Part shown: piece by piece, positions 37,993-46,013 of the stretch
Position numbering within the stretch: position 1 is the stretch's first letter
Layout: every line of letters starts with the position of its first letter
From: Rhodococcus oxybenzonivorans
GTDB taxonomy: Bacteria > Actinomycetota > Actinomycetes > Mycobacteriales > Mycobacteriaceae
Direction: 5' to 3'
Length of the DNA: 64,000 bases
Assembly: GCF_003130705.1 (NCBI RefSeq)
Contig: NZ_CP021355.1
Location: 806,001 to 870,000 of the forward strand
The notes under the pieces: generated by a model
Databases searched by the model: none
Seen by the model: the letters and a program-made list of their open reading frames with translations, nothing else
What the model was told of the DNA's origin: nothing
Position numbers and translations under genes: made by a program

Positions 37993-39600
37993 GTTAAGCT
38001 TGTCGTTTAACCTCTGCCGTGGCGTGGGGCAGTTGGTGCTGGTGTTGTTCGGCGTGTCGCAGCGGCATGAGGCGACCACCGCCTGATCATCTTGAAGTTC
38101 CTTCCAGAGAACTTTCGAGACGAAGACAGGCGGTGGCCGTGAGTATCAGTGTGCCCGATCGGCGGGCGGTCGGGGAAGAATCGGTCCCCGATCCGCGTGT
38201 CGACCTGGTGTCGTTCCGCGAAGAGTTCTACCGGTCCCTGCCGGCCCGAGGTGATGCTTTGTTCGAGTTGACCGATGCGCTGCTGTGTTCCGGCACCGCG
38301 GTTCGCACCCTGGTCGAGTTGTCACTGGCCGCCGAGCATCGGCGCGGTCACGGCGCCTTGTACGACGCAATCAACTGCGGCCGAATAGATTACACTCGGC
38401 TGCGCCGCGCCCTCGGCGGGCTGACAATCCCGCGTGATCGCGGCGGCCGGATCGTGTTGGCCGTCGACATCAGTGCCTGGTTGCGCCCGGATGCACCGAC
38501 GAGTCCGCAGCGGGGTTCTGCCACGTCTACGGCCGCGGGAAGAATCAGGCACAGCTGATCCCGGGGTGGCCGTACTCGTTCGTCGCCGCCCTCGAGACCG
38601 GCCGTACCTCGTGGACGACGGTGCTCGACGCGGTCCGCCTACGCCCCGACGACGACGAAACCGCTGTGACGGCCACCCAGGTGCGTGAAGTGATCACGCG
38701 GTTGCGCGACGCCGGGCACCACCGCGACGGCGACCCGGACATTCTGCTGGTGTTCGACGCCGGGTACGAGCTGGCCCGGCTGGCGTTCGTGCTCGCCGAT
38801 CTCCCGGTGCAGGTGCTGGGTCGGATGCGTTCGGACCGGGTGCTGTGCTTCCCGGCGCCGCCACCGGGCCGTACCGGGCGCCCACCCCGGCACGGTTCCG
38901 ACTTCAAATTCGCCGACCCCAGACCTGGCCCGAACCCGAGACCACCACCAGCACCGACACCGATCGCTACGGAACAGCCACCGCTGCGGCGTGGAATCGG
39001 TTGCACCCGAGGCTCGTCCATCGTGGCTCGTGGGCGGACCACCCGGGACCGCCACCGATCGTCGAAGGCACGGTGATCCGGCTGACGGTCGATCACCTGC
39101 CCGGGGACCGGCATCCCAAACCGGTGTGGCTCTGGTACTCACATCCTGGTGCGGGAACCGCCGATATCGACCGATTGTGGCAGATGTTTCTGCGGCGCTT
39201 CGACCTCGAACACACCTTCCGTTTCTTCAAGCAGACGTTGGGGTGGACCGCCCCGAAGCTCCGCAGTCCCGAGGCGGCCGACCGCTGGACCTGGATCGTG
39301 CTGGTGGCCTACGCCCAACTCCGGCTCGCCCGTCCTCTGGCCGAGGACCTACGCCGCCCGTGGGAACGACCCGTCCCACCAACACGATTGACGCCGGCAC
39401 AGGTTCGTCGAGGGTTTTCGCGCACCCGCGCGACGATGCCTGTTCCGGCCAGTGCACCGAAACCCAGTCGACCCGGACCCGGACGCCCACCCGGATCGAA
39501 AAACACCCACCGCGCACCGCATCACCACGTGGGCAAACGCGCCGAAACCAAAGCTAGAAAACCCGTCGGGGCCGCCTGCCCAGGTTAAAGATCAAGTTAA
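37993..39600 (+). mobile_element. Degraded IS (IS701/NF041680-like) inside the module
   Basis: Inverted repeats flank a broken transposase: GTTAAGCTTGTCGTTTAACC on the left and, reading inward from the right on the minus strand, CTTAACTTGATCTTTAACC. The element seems to have inserted just after the left end of the recombinase module. I cannot define a target duplication with confidence. Confidence 0.6.
38139..39588 (+). pseudogene. NF041680/IS701-like transposase with two frameshifts
   Basis: Three frames add up to one transposase. Part 1: DLVSFREEFYRSLPARGDAL, ALFELTDALLCSGT and IVLAVDISAWLRPDA (first D). Part 2, after a shift near 38512 in CAGCGGGGTTC: GRGKNQAQLIPGWPYSFVAA and DPDILLVFDAGYELARL (second D). 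Part 3, after a shift near 38920 in GACCCCAGACC: FLRRFDLEHTFRFFKQTLGW (E region) and PTRLTPAQVRRGF. Both shifts sit in 4-base homopolymers. As read, it cannot make an active transposase. Confidence 0.78.
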
Positions 39601-39639
39601 GGTGTTACCGCGAAACGCTAGGTGCGAGGAAGGCGTGCG

Positions 39640-40692
39640 GTGGGTGACGAGCGACTGCGGGTGATCTCGGGCGACGTCGCACCGGGCGTGGCGACGCGAG
39701 ATCCGCAGTGTTTCCAGGCCGAATGTGTGGAGGCGTTCGTCGCGTCGTGGACCGCGCGTGGATTCGCGGAATCGACGATCGCCAACGACGTCGGCGTGCT
39801 GGAGCGGATGCTGGCGGCGCTGGGTCGGCCGGTGTGGGAGGTGACCGCCGCCGACGTCGATAGGGTGGTGGGCGAGCTGGCCAGCTCGGGTCGATCGGTG
39901 TCGACTCGGCGGAACTATGTGCAGGTGTTCAAGGGCTTTCACCGGTTCCTCGAGGTTCGCAAAGCGGCGGAGATCGAGGCAGCGTTCGGGGTGCGGCTGG
40001 CCTGTCCGCTGGACGAGTTCAACGCCGCCCGCCACGTCGGCGACGACTCGCCAACCGCGAACACGCCGCCGACACCGGAGCGGGTGGCGGCATTCTTCGA
40101 GTTCCTCAAGGCGCGGATCGCGACCGCGCGCAAGTATGGCCCGGCCGCGCGGGACTACGCGTTGTTCCGCACGCTGTATCACGCCGGAGTGCGCGCCGAA
40201 GAGGTCGTGATGCTCGACCGCGGCGACGTGCACTTCGGGCGAGGCGCATTCGGCAAGCTGCATGTGCGGTTCGGGAAGGGCGCCAAGGGATCCGGGCCCC
40301 GGCCACGGGGGGTGCCGATGTTGGACGGGCTGGATCTGGTGTTGCGCTGGTATCTCGATGACGTCCGTGGCCGGTTCCCGGACAGCTCGGTGCTGCTGTG
40401 TGACGAGTCCGGCGGCCGGATGGCCGCGGCCACGATCCGTAACCGGTTGCGGCACCTGATGGACGTGGAGGGTCGGCCCGAAGCGGAGTGGTTCAGCCCG
40501 CACGGTATGCGTCGTGCCTGTGCCACCCACAACTACGAGCGCGGCGTGGATCTGGTTGCCATCCAACAACTTCTAGGCCACTGGACGGTCGGGTCGACCA
40601 TGCGGTACGTGCGCCCGTCGGAAACGTTCATCGAAGACGCCTACCAACGCGCGATCTCGGCGACGCTGACCGAGTTGACCGGACAGGAGTGA
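39640..40692 (+). CDS. Tyrosine recombinase (first gene of the module)
   Basis: About 350 residues; I chose the GTG at 39640, six bases after GAGGAAGG, over the GTG at 39622. An N-terminal SAM-like domain (SWTARGFAESTIANDVGVLE) is followed by a complete catalytic domain: YHAGVRAEEVVML (first Arg), SPHGMRRACATHNY (H-x-x-R), QQLLGHWTVGSTMRYVRP (GH and tyrosine). All key residues are visible, so it is probably active. Its stop is followed within two bases by the HTH gene. Confidence 0.87.
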   Translation: MGDERLRVISGDVAPGVATRDPQCFQAECVEAFVASWTARGFAESTIANDVGVLERMLAALGRPVWEVTAADVDRVVGELASSGRSVSTRRNYVQVFKGFHRFLEVRKAAEIEAAFGVRLACPLDEFNAARHVGDDSPTANTPPTPERVAAFFEFLKARIATARKYGPAARDYALFRTLYHAGVRAEEVVMLDRGDVHFGRGAFGKLHVRFGKGAKGSGPRPRGVPMLDGLDLVLRWYLDDVRGRFPDSSVLLCDESGGRMAAATIRNRLRHLMDVEGRPEAEWFSPHGMRRACATHNYERGVDLVAIQQLLGHWTVGSTMRYVRPSETFIEDAYQRAISATLTELTGQE

Positions 40693-40694
40693 GC

Positions 40695-41012
40695 ATGCAG
40701 ATCAGGTGGAAACTTCGGATGGCCGCCGCCCACCGCGAGGTCTGGACCGGCGCCCAGCTGCAACGGCTGCTCGCGGAGAAGGCCGGATTGGAGCTGTCCT
40801 CGGCGTCGGTGTCGGCGTTGTTCACCAAACAGCCCAGCCAGCTCAAGCTGTCCACCCTGATCGCGTTGTGCACCGCCTTGGACTGCACACCGAACGACCT
40901 GTTCGACATCGATACTACCCCAGTCGCACAACCGATCTCGTCGAACCCGACCAAGGTCGCGGCGAACGACACACGGGCGTCGCGGCGGGGCCGGTCGATG
41001 CCGCCGATCTGA
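40695..41012 (+). CDS. Xre-type helix-turn-helix protein (second gene of the module)
   Basis: A 105-residue protein. Residues ~5-70 form a Cro/C1-like HTH domain of the type with LQRLLAEKAGLELSSASVSA and STLIALCTALDCTPNDLFDI. It is tightly packed between the recombinase and the zinc-ribbon gene (two bases on each side), so it is part of the mobile unit. It may regulate the unit or help place the recombinase at the target. Confidence 0.85.
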   Translation: MQIRWKLRMAAAHREVWTGAQLQRLLAEKAGLELSSASVSALFTKQPSQLKLSTLIALCTALDCTPNDLFDIDTTPVAQPISSNPTKVAANDTRASRRGRSMPPI

Positions 41013-41014
41013 GC

Positions 41015-42626
41015 ATGACCCGCCGGATCCGGGACTGCTGCCGCTGCGGCCGCGGTGTCGGCAAATCCGACCGTGACCTGTGTGCACGCTGCCACTGGGC
41101 GGCTTCGCACGCCCCGGTCAAACACCGCTGCCCGGGCTGCGGTGCCGACCGGGTGCTGCAGCCGGGCACCGGTCGTTGCGTGCGCTGCTCGCGCACCTGC
41201 CGACAGTGCCAGGCCCCGGTGTTGTTCGTCGCCCGAGACCTGTGCAAGGAGTGTCTCCGACGGCAACGGCGAGACGCCGATCGAGCCGAGTGCCCGCGCT
41301 GCGGCAAACGCCGGGACTTGCGATCCGGCACCGGCTGCTGCGGTTCGTGTTCGCGTCCGGGCCGGCCACCGAATCCGGACACGACCTGCGTCGACTGCGG
41401 CCGGGTCACCCGACTGACCGGCGCCGGGCGGTGCCGACCCTGTTGGGAACGCTCGCCGCACAGGATCACCGTCCGCGCCGCCAATATCGCTGAAGCACTG
41501 GTTGATCCGCCCAGCTGGCTGGGCGGATTCGCCGCCTACCTGGTCGGCCGCCATCATCCCAGCCGCGCGTGCGCCATGCTCACCTGCCTCGGCAAACACC
41601 TGATCGACGATGCTCCGGTGTATCCGCAGGTACTACTGGACGCTGTCGCCGCCGACGTGCCGCTCGCGCGGGCGCTGGAGGATTTCCTCACCGCGAGCAA
41701 ACTGGCACTGCCGCCCGACCGCGACGAACGCCGCGCCGCCGCCCGCCGCCAGTCCCGCATCGACGCCGTGCCCGCACCGCTGCGACCGGCGGTGACCGGG
41801 TTCGCCGCGCACCTTGTCGCCGGCCGCGAACGCGCCCGCCGCGCCGGCACCCACCGGCGCGGGCACGCCACGCTCGAGGCCCGCCTCACTGCGGTGCGGG
41901 ATTTCGCGCGATTCCTGACCGCACGCCGTGGCAAGACCGACTGGGCGACAGTCGATGTCGGCGACGTCGAGGCGTTCTTGCACGCACATCCCGGCCGTCG
42001 GACCTTCTACCTGACCGGGCTGGGCCAGTTCTGCCGTTACGGAATGAGGCGTCGGTTGCTGCTGATCGATCCGACCGCCACGGTGCGAGCACCGCAAGCC
42101 ATGGCAATTCCGCGGACCGACGCTTCCCGGCGACCGCCAGCGCGAGTTGTTCCGGCGATGGAGCACCGACCCCGACGTGCACCCGCACGAGGCGTTCGTC
42201 GGGCTCGCTGCCTTTTTGCACGGCGCTACCACCCGGGACCTGCAGCACCTCACCGACGACGACATCGACCACGACCAGCGCCGCATCACTCTGGGGCGTC
42301 GATCGCATCCCACACCGTTGGACCCGTGGACCTGGACCGCGCTGCAACGCTGCCTGCAGTACCGTCGGAACCTGGGCAGCCGAAACTCCCGTGTGCTGAT
42401 CACCATGCAGACCAAGGCCACCCGAACGGCAGCCTCCGACAGCTACGTCAAGCACACCCTGCGCGAGGTCGGTATTCAACCCAGGATCCTGCGCTCCACC
42501 CGGCTGGTTGACCTCGTCGGCACGGTCGATGCGAAACTCGTCGCCGCCGTTTACTGCATGACCAACGAGGCCGTCATCGCCTACCTCTCCGATCACGTCG
42601 ACACCGCGCGTCTGCCGAACCCGTGA
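41015..42626 (+). pseudogene. Zinc-ribbon recombinase-like protein (third gene), frameshifted
   Basis: Residues 1-150 contain many C-x2-C pairs (CCRCGRGVGKSDRDLCARCH, CPGCGAD, CRQCQ, CKEC, CPRCGK, CVDCG), i.e. several zinc ribbons. A recombinase-like region follows (residues ~250-370, LEARLTAVRDFARFLTARRG). At about 42119, in GCGGACCGACGC, the frame changes and continues as LPGDRQRELFRRWSTDPDVH to the end. The C-terminus has ILRSTRLVDLVGTVDAKLVA and IAYLSDHVD in place of H-x-x-R, GH and the nucleophilic Tyr, so even the repaired protein lacks an obvious catalytic tyrosine and may be a structural partner. Confidence 0.75.
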
Positions 42627-42643
42627 CAGTTCAGGCGCCACCT

Positions 42644-42669
42644 CGCACACGTTCGCTCGAACATGTGCG
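42644..42669. repeat. 26-bp near-palindrome at the right end of the module
   Basis: CGCACACGTTCG and its inverted partner CGAACATGTGCG are separated by two bases. The site lies 18 bases after the last module gene and five bases before the IS256 sequence resumes. Position and symmetry fit a tyrosine recombinase core site. The other copy (45124-45149) is a perfect palindrome. Confidence 0.65.
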
Positions 42670-42674
42670 CTTTT

Positions 42675-43025
42675 GCCAAGTTCTGGCTCGCCGTGCTGAC
42701 GGAAATCCGCAACCGCGGCGTCGCAGACGTGTGCATCGCCGTCTGTGACGGGCTCAAGGGGCTGCCCGAGGCGATCACCACCGTGTGGCCACTGACGGTA
42801 GTGCAGACCTGCCTGATTTATCTGCTCCGCAACACCTTCCGGTATGTATCCCGTCAGTACTGGGACGAGATGTCACGGGACCTGCGGCCGATTTACACCG
42901 CAGTCAACGAGACCGCGGCCAATGAGTGTTTCACCGAGTTCGCCGGCAAGTGGGGACCGAGGTATCCGGCGATAGTCCGGCTGTGGGACAACGCGTGGAG
43001 CGAGTTCGTGCCGTTCCTTGACTAC
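42675..43025 (+). pseudogene. IS256-family transposase, internal fragment
   Basis: Resumes the IS256 protein exactly where the 37893 fragment stopped: AKFWLAVLTEIRNRGVADVC, VQTCLIYLLRNTFRYVSRQY and YPAIVRLWDNAWSEFVPFLD. It ends at Y of FLDY, where an IS1182 inverted repeat begins at 43026, so the C-terminal catalytic glutamate part is missing. Together with 37205-37893 it shows one IS256 gene broken at two sites. Confidence 0.82.
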
Positions 43026-44768
43026 GGAGCCCGTCGCAGAATGCGCGTTGAGAGAACGGGTGGAGCAGTCGAGTCGATTTTCTCGTTTGCTGCCGATTCT
43101 GAGGTGGCCGACTCGTTCCGGCTGGCGCGTTCAGCTGGCTGTTGCTCGGTGGATCTTCATCAGGTTGAATGCGCTGGCCGCGAGGTTGAGCTCGCCGAGG
43201 GCGCTGTTTAGACCACGGCCGGAGAATCGGTCGAGGACCTTCTTCAGGTTGCCGATGCCGGGTTCGACGGTGGCCCCGCGGCGTTTGTAGAGACGGGATC
43301 CTTCTGGTGTGCGTAGCCGGTGCGACATCGCCTGTCTCGGGCTCGCGCCTTCCGGAGGTGGTCCTGTCACGGGCTGTTCTATGACCGCTTTCGCGTGGTC
43401 GCGTGTCTTGTTCAGCGCGATTAACCGCTCTGGTCCGGGCGCAGAAAGGTTGCTGTCACTGCAGTACCCGGCGTCAGCGAGGACGACACCGATGATGTGT
43501 TCGGATCTGCCGGTATCGGTGTGCAGCATCGCGGCGGCGCGCCCACTTGCCTCCATCATCGGTACAAGGGATGCAATGTCATTGGGACTCTGACCAATCT
43601 GTACGGCCGCGATGATTTGATCGCTGGTGACGGCGAGTTGAGCGTTGTAGCCCTGGAGGAATCCGCGCCTGGTCGGCATTAACCGTGATTGTGGATCGGT
43701 GGTGTTGGCCACCGTCTTCGGCAATACACGCTTGGCCGGCTTCGTGGCGGCTGTGTGTTCGGCTGCCAGTGCGGCTTCGACGACTCGTCGGGCGCGGATG
43801 ATTCGTGAGTGCTGTTCCAATGGAACAGGTGGGGCGCCCATCGGTTTCTTCCCCGCGGCGATCAGTGCGGCACGCCGTTCGAGTTTCGACTGGTGAGTAG
43901 CGGTTTCACGTGCCAGGTGGGCGCGTGCTTCCGCGAGCCGGTGCGGTCCGTCAGGGATACGACCGACCACAGGTTCACCCGCTTGAGATTTCGCCAACCG
44001 TGCCCGTGCCGCTGCATCGCGGTCATCTTCGTTGTTGCGCTGGCGTTTCAATTGTGCGGCCACCTCGTCGGCCGCTTGACGGATTCGCCGTGCACGACTG
44101 CTCTGGTCCATCAGCCGGGCAGGAACCCGATCATCGTCATCATGTGCACGCTGTGCAGCGCGGATGTTCTCGGTGGCGTCGGTCTGTTCGGCTTCGGCAA
44201 CCATGTGAGTGACCTGCTCGCTCAGCCACTCATGCCCGCGGTTGGCGTCGATCGATGCGTTCGCGGCGATCTTGGTGCCATCGATTGCGACCGTTCCGAA
44301 GTGCCCTAGACCGGCGTGGCCGGCGATCATCAGTACCTGCGTGAACAACCCGGTGAACGCGTCCTGGCATTCGGCGCGGAACCGGGCGATCGTGCAATGG
44401 TCGGGGACGTCTTGCGCGCACAGCACCCGGAACGCGACATCGGTCGAGCACAACCGTTCAATCTGCCGCGAGGATCGAATCCCTCTGCAGTAGGCATAAA
44501 TCAGAAGTCCCAGCAGCATCCGCGGGTCGTAACCGGCCGCGCCCACCCCACCACGGCGACGACGCCGGTCGAACTCGTGGGTATCGAGCACGTCGATCGT
44601 CTCCAACAGAAACCAGACAAGATGATCCGCAGGAAGCCATTCCCGCATATCCGGAGGCAAAAGGAACACCTGATCGCGCAACACCGGACGATATCCCTTG
44701 GCCATACCCAATTTTCCCAGACGAGCGTCACGATCAGTCCCGACGACACGCATTCTGCGACGGGCTCC
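43026..44768 (-). mobile_element. IS1182-family element with perfect 20-bp inverted repeats
   Basis: GGAGCCCGTCGCAGAATGCG at 43026-43045 is repeated in inverted orientation at 44749-44768. The 1743-bp element contains one transposase gene on the minus strand. Its two flanks are IS256 sequences in opposite orientation, each ending at the same FLDY codon. Confidence 0.88.
43131..44705 (-). CDS. IS1182-family transposase
   Basis: A 524-residue DDE transposase with ATG at 44705. It opens with MAKGYRPVLRDQVFLLPPDM, then has FLLETIDVLDTHEFD, MLLGLLIYAYCRGIRSSRQI, HCTIARFRAEC and GTVAIDGTKIAANAS (first aspartate), VLADAGYCSDSN (second), and TVEPGIGNLKKVLDRF near the end (glutamate). The frame is uninterrupted, so the element may be functional. 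The upstream extension of the frame to 45008 is IS256 debris. Confidence 0.9.
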   Translation of the reverse strand: MAKGYRPVLRDQVFLLPPDMREWLPADHLVWFLLETIDVLDTHEFDRRRRRGGVGAAGYDPRMLLGLLIYAYCRGIRSSRQIERLCSTDVAFRVLCAQDVPDHCTIARFRAECQDAFTGLFTQVLMIAGHAGLGHFGTVAIDGTKIAANASIDANRGHEWLSEQVTHMVAEAEQTDATENIRAAQRAHDDDDRVPARLMDQSSRARRIRQAADEVAAQLKRQRNNEDDRDAAARARLAKSQAGEPVVGRIPDGPHRLAEARAHLARETATHQSKLERRAALIAAGKKPMGAPPVPLEQHSRIIRARRVVEAALAAEHTAATKPAKRVLPKTVANTTDPQSRLMPTRRGFLQGYNAQLAVTSDQIIAAVQIGQSPNDIASLVPMMEASGRAAAMLHTDTGRSEHIIGVVLADAGYCSDSNLSAPGPERLIALNKTRDHAKAVIEQPVTGPPPEGASPRQAMSHRLRTPEGSRLYKRRGATVEPGIGNLKKVLDRFSGRGLNSALGELNLAASAFNLMKIHRATAS

Positions 44769-45118
44769 ATAGTCGAGGAAGGGAATGAATTCCGTCCAGG
44801 CGTTCTGCCAGAGCCGGATGATCGCCGGATACCGCGAGCCCACTTGCCGGTGAACTCGTCGAACTGCTCCCGTGCGGCAGCCTCGTTGGCAGCGGTATAA
44901 ATCGGTCGCAGATCCCGTGACATCTCGTCCCAGTATCTGCGGGACGCGTACCGAAACGTGTTGCGGAGCAGATGAATCACACATGTCTGGACAATCGTTC
45001 GATCCCACACCGCGGTGATCGCGTCCGGCAGGCCCTTCAGTCCGTCACACACCACAATGCACACATCGGCGACACCTCGATTCTTGAGCTCGGTGAGGAC
45101 GGCGAGCCAGAACTTCGC
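44769..45118 (-). pseudogene. Second IS256-family transposase fragment, inverted
   Basis: Reading the minus strand from 45118: AKFWLAVLTELKNRGVADVC, VQTCVIHLLRNTFRYASRRY, then a frameshift after FDEFTGKW and continuation as SRYPAIIRLWQNAWTEFIPF to FLDY at the IS1182 boundary. It is a diverged copy (roughly 80% identical at DNA level by eye) of the fragment at 42675-43025, so it comes from a different IS256 copy rather than a recent duplication. Confidence 0.78.
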
Positions 45119-45123
45119 GAAAG

Positions 45124-45149
45124 CGCACACGTTCGCGCGAACGTGTGCG
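45124..45149. repeat. Perfect 26-bp palindrome at second module end
   Basis: CGCACACGTTCGC followed by its exact complement GCGAACGTGTGCG. It is the counterpart of the imperfect palindrome at 42644-42669 and sits five bases from the resumed IS256 codons. It is probably the terminal recombination site of the module. Confidence 0.7.
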
Positions 45150-45166
45150 AGGTGGCGCCTGAACTG

Positions 45167-45400
45167 TCACGGGTTCGGCAGCCGGGCGAAGTCGACGTGG
45201 TCGGAGAGGTAGGCGATGACGGCCTCGTTGGTCATGCCGTAAGCGGCGGCGACGAGTTTCGCGTCGACCGTGCCGACGAGGTCGACCAGCCGGGTGGAGC
45301 GCAGGATTCTGGGTTGGATACCGACCTCGCGCAGGGTCTGCTTGACGTAGGAGTCGGAGGCGGCCGCGCGGGTGGCCTTGGTCTGCATAGTGATCAGCAC
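45167..45400 (-). pseudogene. C-terminal fragment of a second zinc-ribbon recombinase-like protein
   Basis: A 77-residue frame beginning MLITMQTKATRAAASDSYVK and ending VIAYLSDHVDFARLPNP, nearly identical to the last 77 residues of the module gene ending at 42626. Similarity stops at about 45400, where an IS630 fragment begins. It is the surviving right end of another copy of the recombinase module. Confidence 0.8.
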
Positions 45401-45404
45401 AGGC

Positions 45405-45592
45405 AGTCACGACTACGCCCGCAGCGGCGTCACCAGCCTGGGGGTACCTCCCTGGACGTAGTCCTTGGGGGAGTCGCGGCGTTCAACATCGCCGACGGCA
45501 CGGTGATCTCCGAGCTTTATCGACGTCACCGGGCCGTGGAGTTCAAGAAGTTCCTCACCGCGATCGACAAGGCCGTCCCCGATCTCGTTCGA
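45405..45592 (+). pseudogene. IS630-family transposase fragment
   Basis: HDYARSGVTSL is followed (after a palindromic insert at 45438-45473) by AAFNIADGTVISELYRRHRA and VEFKKFLTAIDKAVPD, characteristic of IS630 transposases around the second catalytic aspartate. Both ends of the gene are missing. It is fused to a truncated hydrolase gene on its right. Confidence 0.75.
45438..45473. repeat. Small palindromic repeat inserted in the IS630 fragment
   Basis: It begins CTGGGGGTACCTCCCTGG and ends TTGGGGGAGT, splitting IS630 codons for VTSL / AAFN. It has the same border pattern as the repeat at 37754-37780 read on the other strand, so both belong to one family. Confidence 0.6.
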
Positions 45593-45596
45593 GCGT

Positions 45597-45728
45597 TCCG
45601 TCCGCACCTTGGCTCGGAAGGTCCACGGTCTTCGTCCTTATGCCGCGCAGTTCCAGTTCGGCAATCACTGTGTCCCACACCCATGATCCGGTGAAGGCAC
45701 CGTGCACGAGAAGCACGGGCTTGGCCAT
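45597..45728 (-). pseudogene. Alpha/beta hydrolase, N-terminal remnant
   Basis: From the ATG at 45728 the first ~43 residues (MAKPVLLVHGAFTGSWVWD, ELELRGIRTKTVDLPSQGA) match the start of an alpha/beta hydrolase with the HGAF oxyanion segment. The nucleophile and the rest are lost where the IS630 fragment begins. The remnant marks the right boundary of the mobile block. Confidence 0.75.
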
Positions 45729-46013
45729 GAAATACACCTCATTCGTTTTACGCCGGGTAGTCGCATTATCGCCCGGGAGATGGTTGCCTCGCGATCGAGG
45801 CGTTCGGTTTCGCCCCGACACGTCAGGAGGAACGGCTTGGTCAATGTTTTACTCGGGCATTGTCACCCTCTGAGTCCGGAAGGCCGATGGCCTTCTACCC
45901 GTACGTACCCGCCACCTCTGAGCGTCACGCGACCAACCTGTCCCGATTGATTGCGATGGCGCAAGTTGGTCGCGTGAGCGCTCAGCGTGATGGCGGATGT
46001 GACGTTGGGGCGA

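Larger units (their letters stand above)
37894..42674 (+). mobile_element. Recombinase module inserted into an IS256 transposase gene
   Basis: The IS256 coding sequence stops after GGC-GAG-GGA (37893) and resumes with GCC-AAG-TTC-TGG at 42675, so the 4.78 kb between is an insertion. It holds three recombinase-related genes (39640-42626), a degraded IS near its left end, and a 26-bp palindrome at its right end (42644-42669). At the left end an arm-like sequence, AGCACAGGTTCG (37903-37914), matches the right arm CGCACACGTTCG in 9 of 12 positions. A second IS256 gene at 45118 carries the same right-end sequences at the same codon. Confidence 0.75.

Noticed and set aside
42385..45400. A recent large inverted duplication around IS1182
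   Set aside because: The two IS256 arms differ at many positions (about 80% identity by eye), so the arms are different copies rather than a recent duplicate.
45438..45473. The 36-bp dyad as a transcription terminator
   Set aside because: It splits codons of an IS630 gene fragment and resembles the repeat at 37754-37780, which also splits a coding sequence, so an inserted repeat explains it better.
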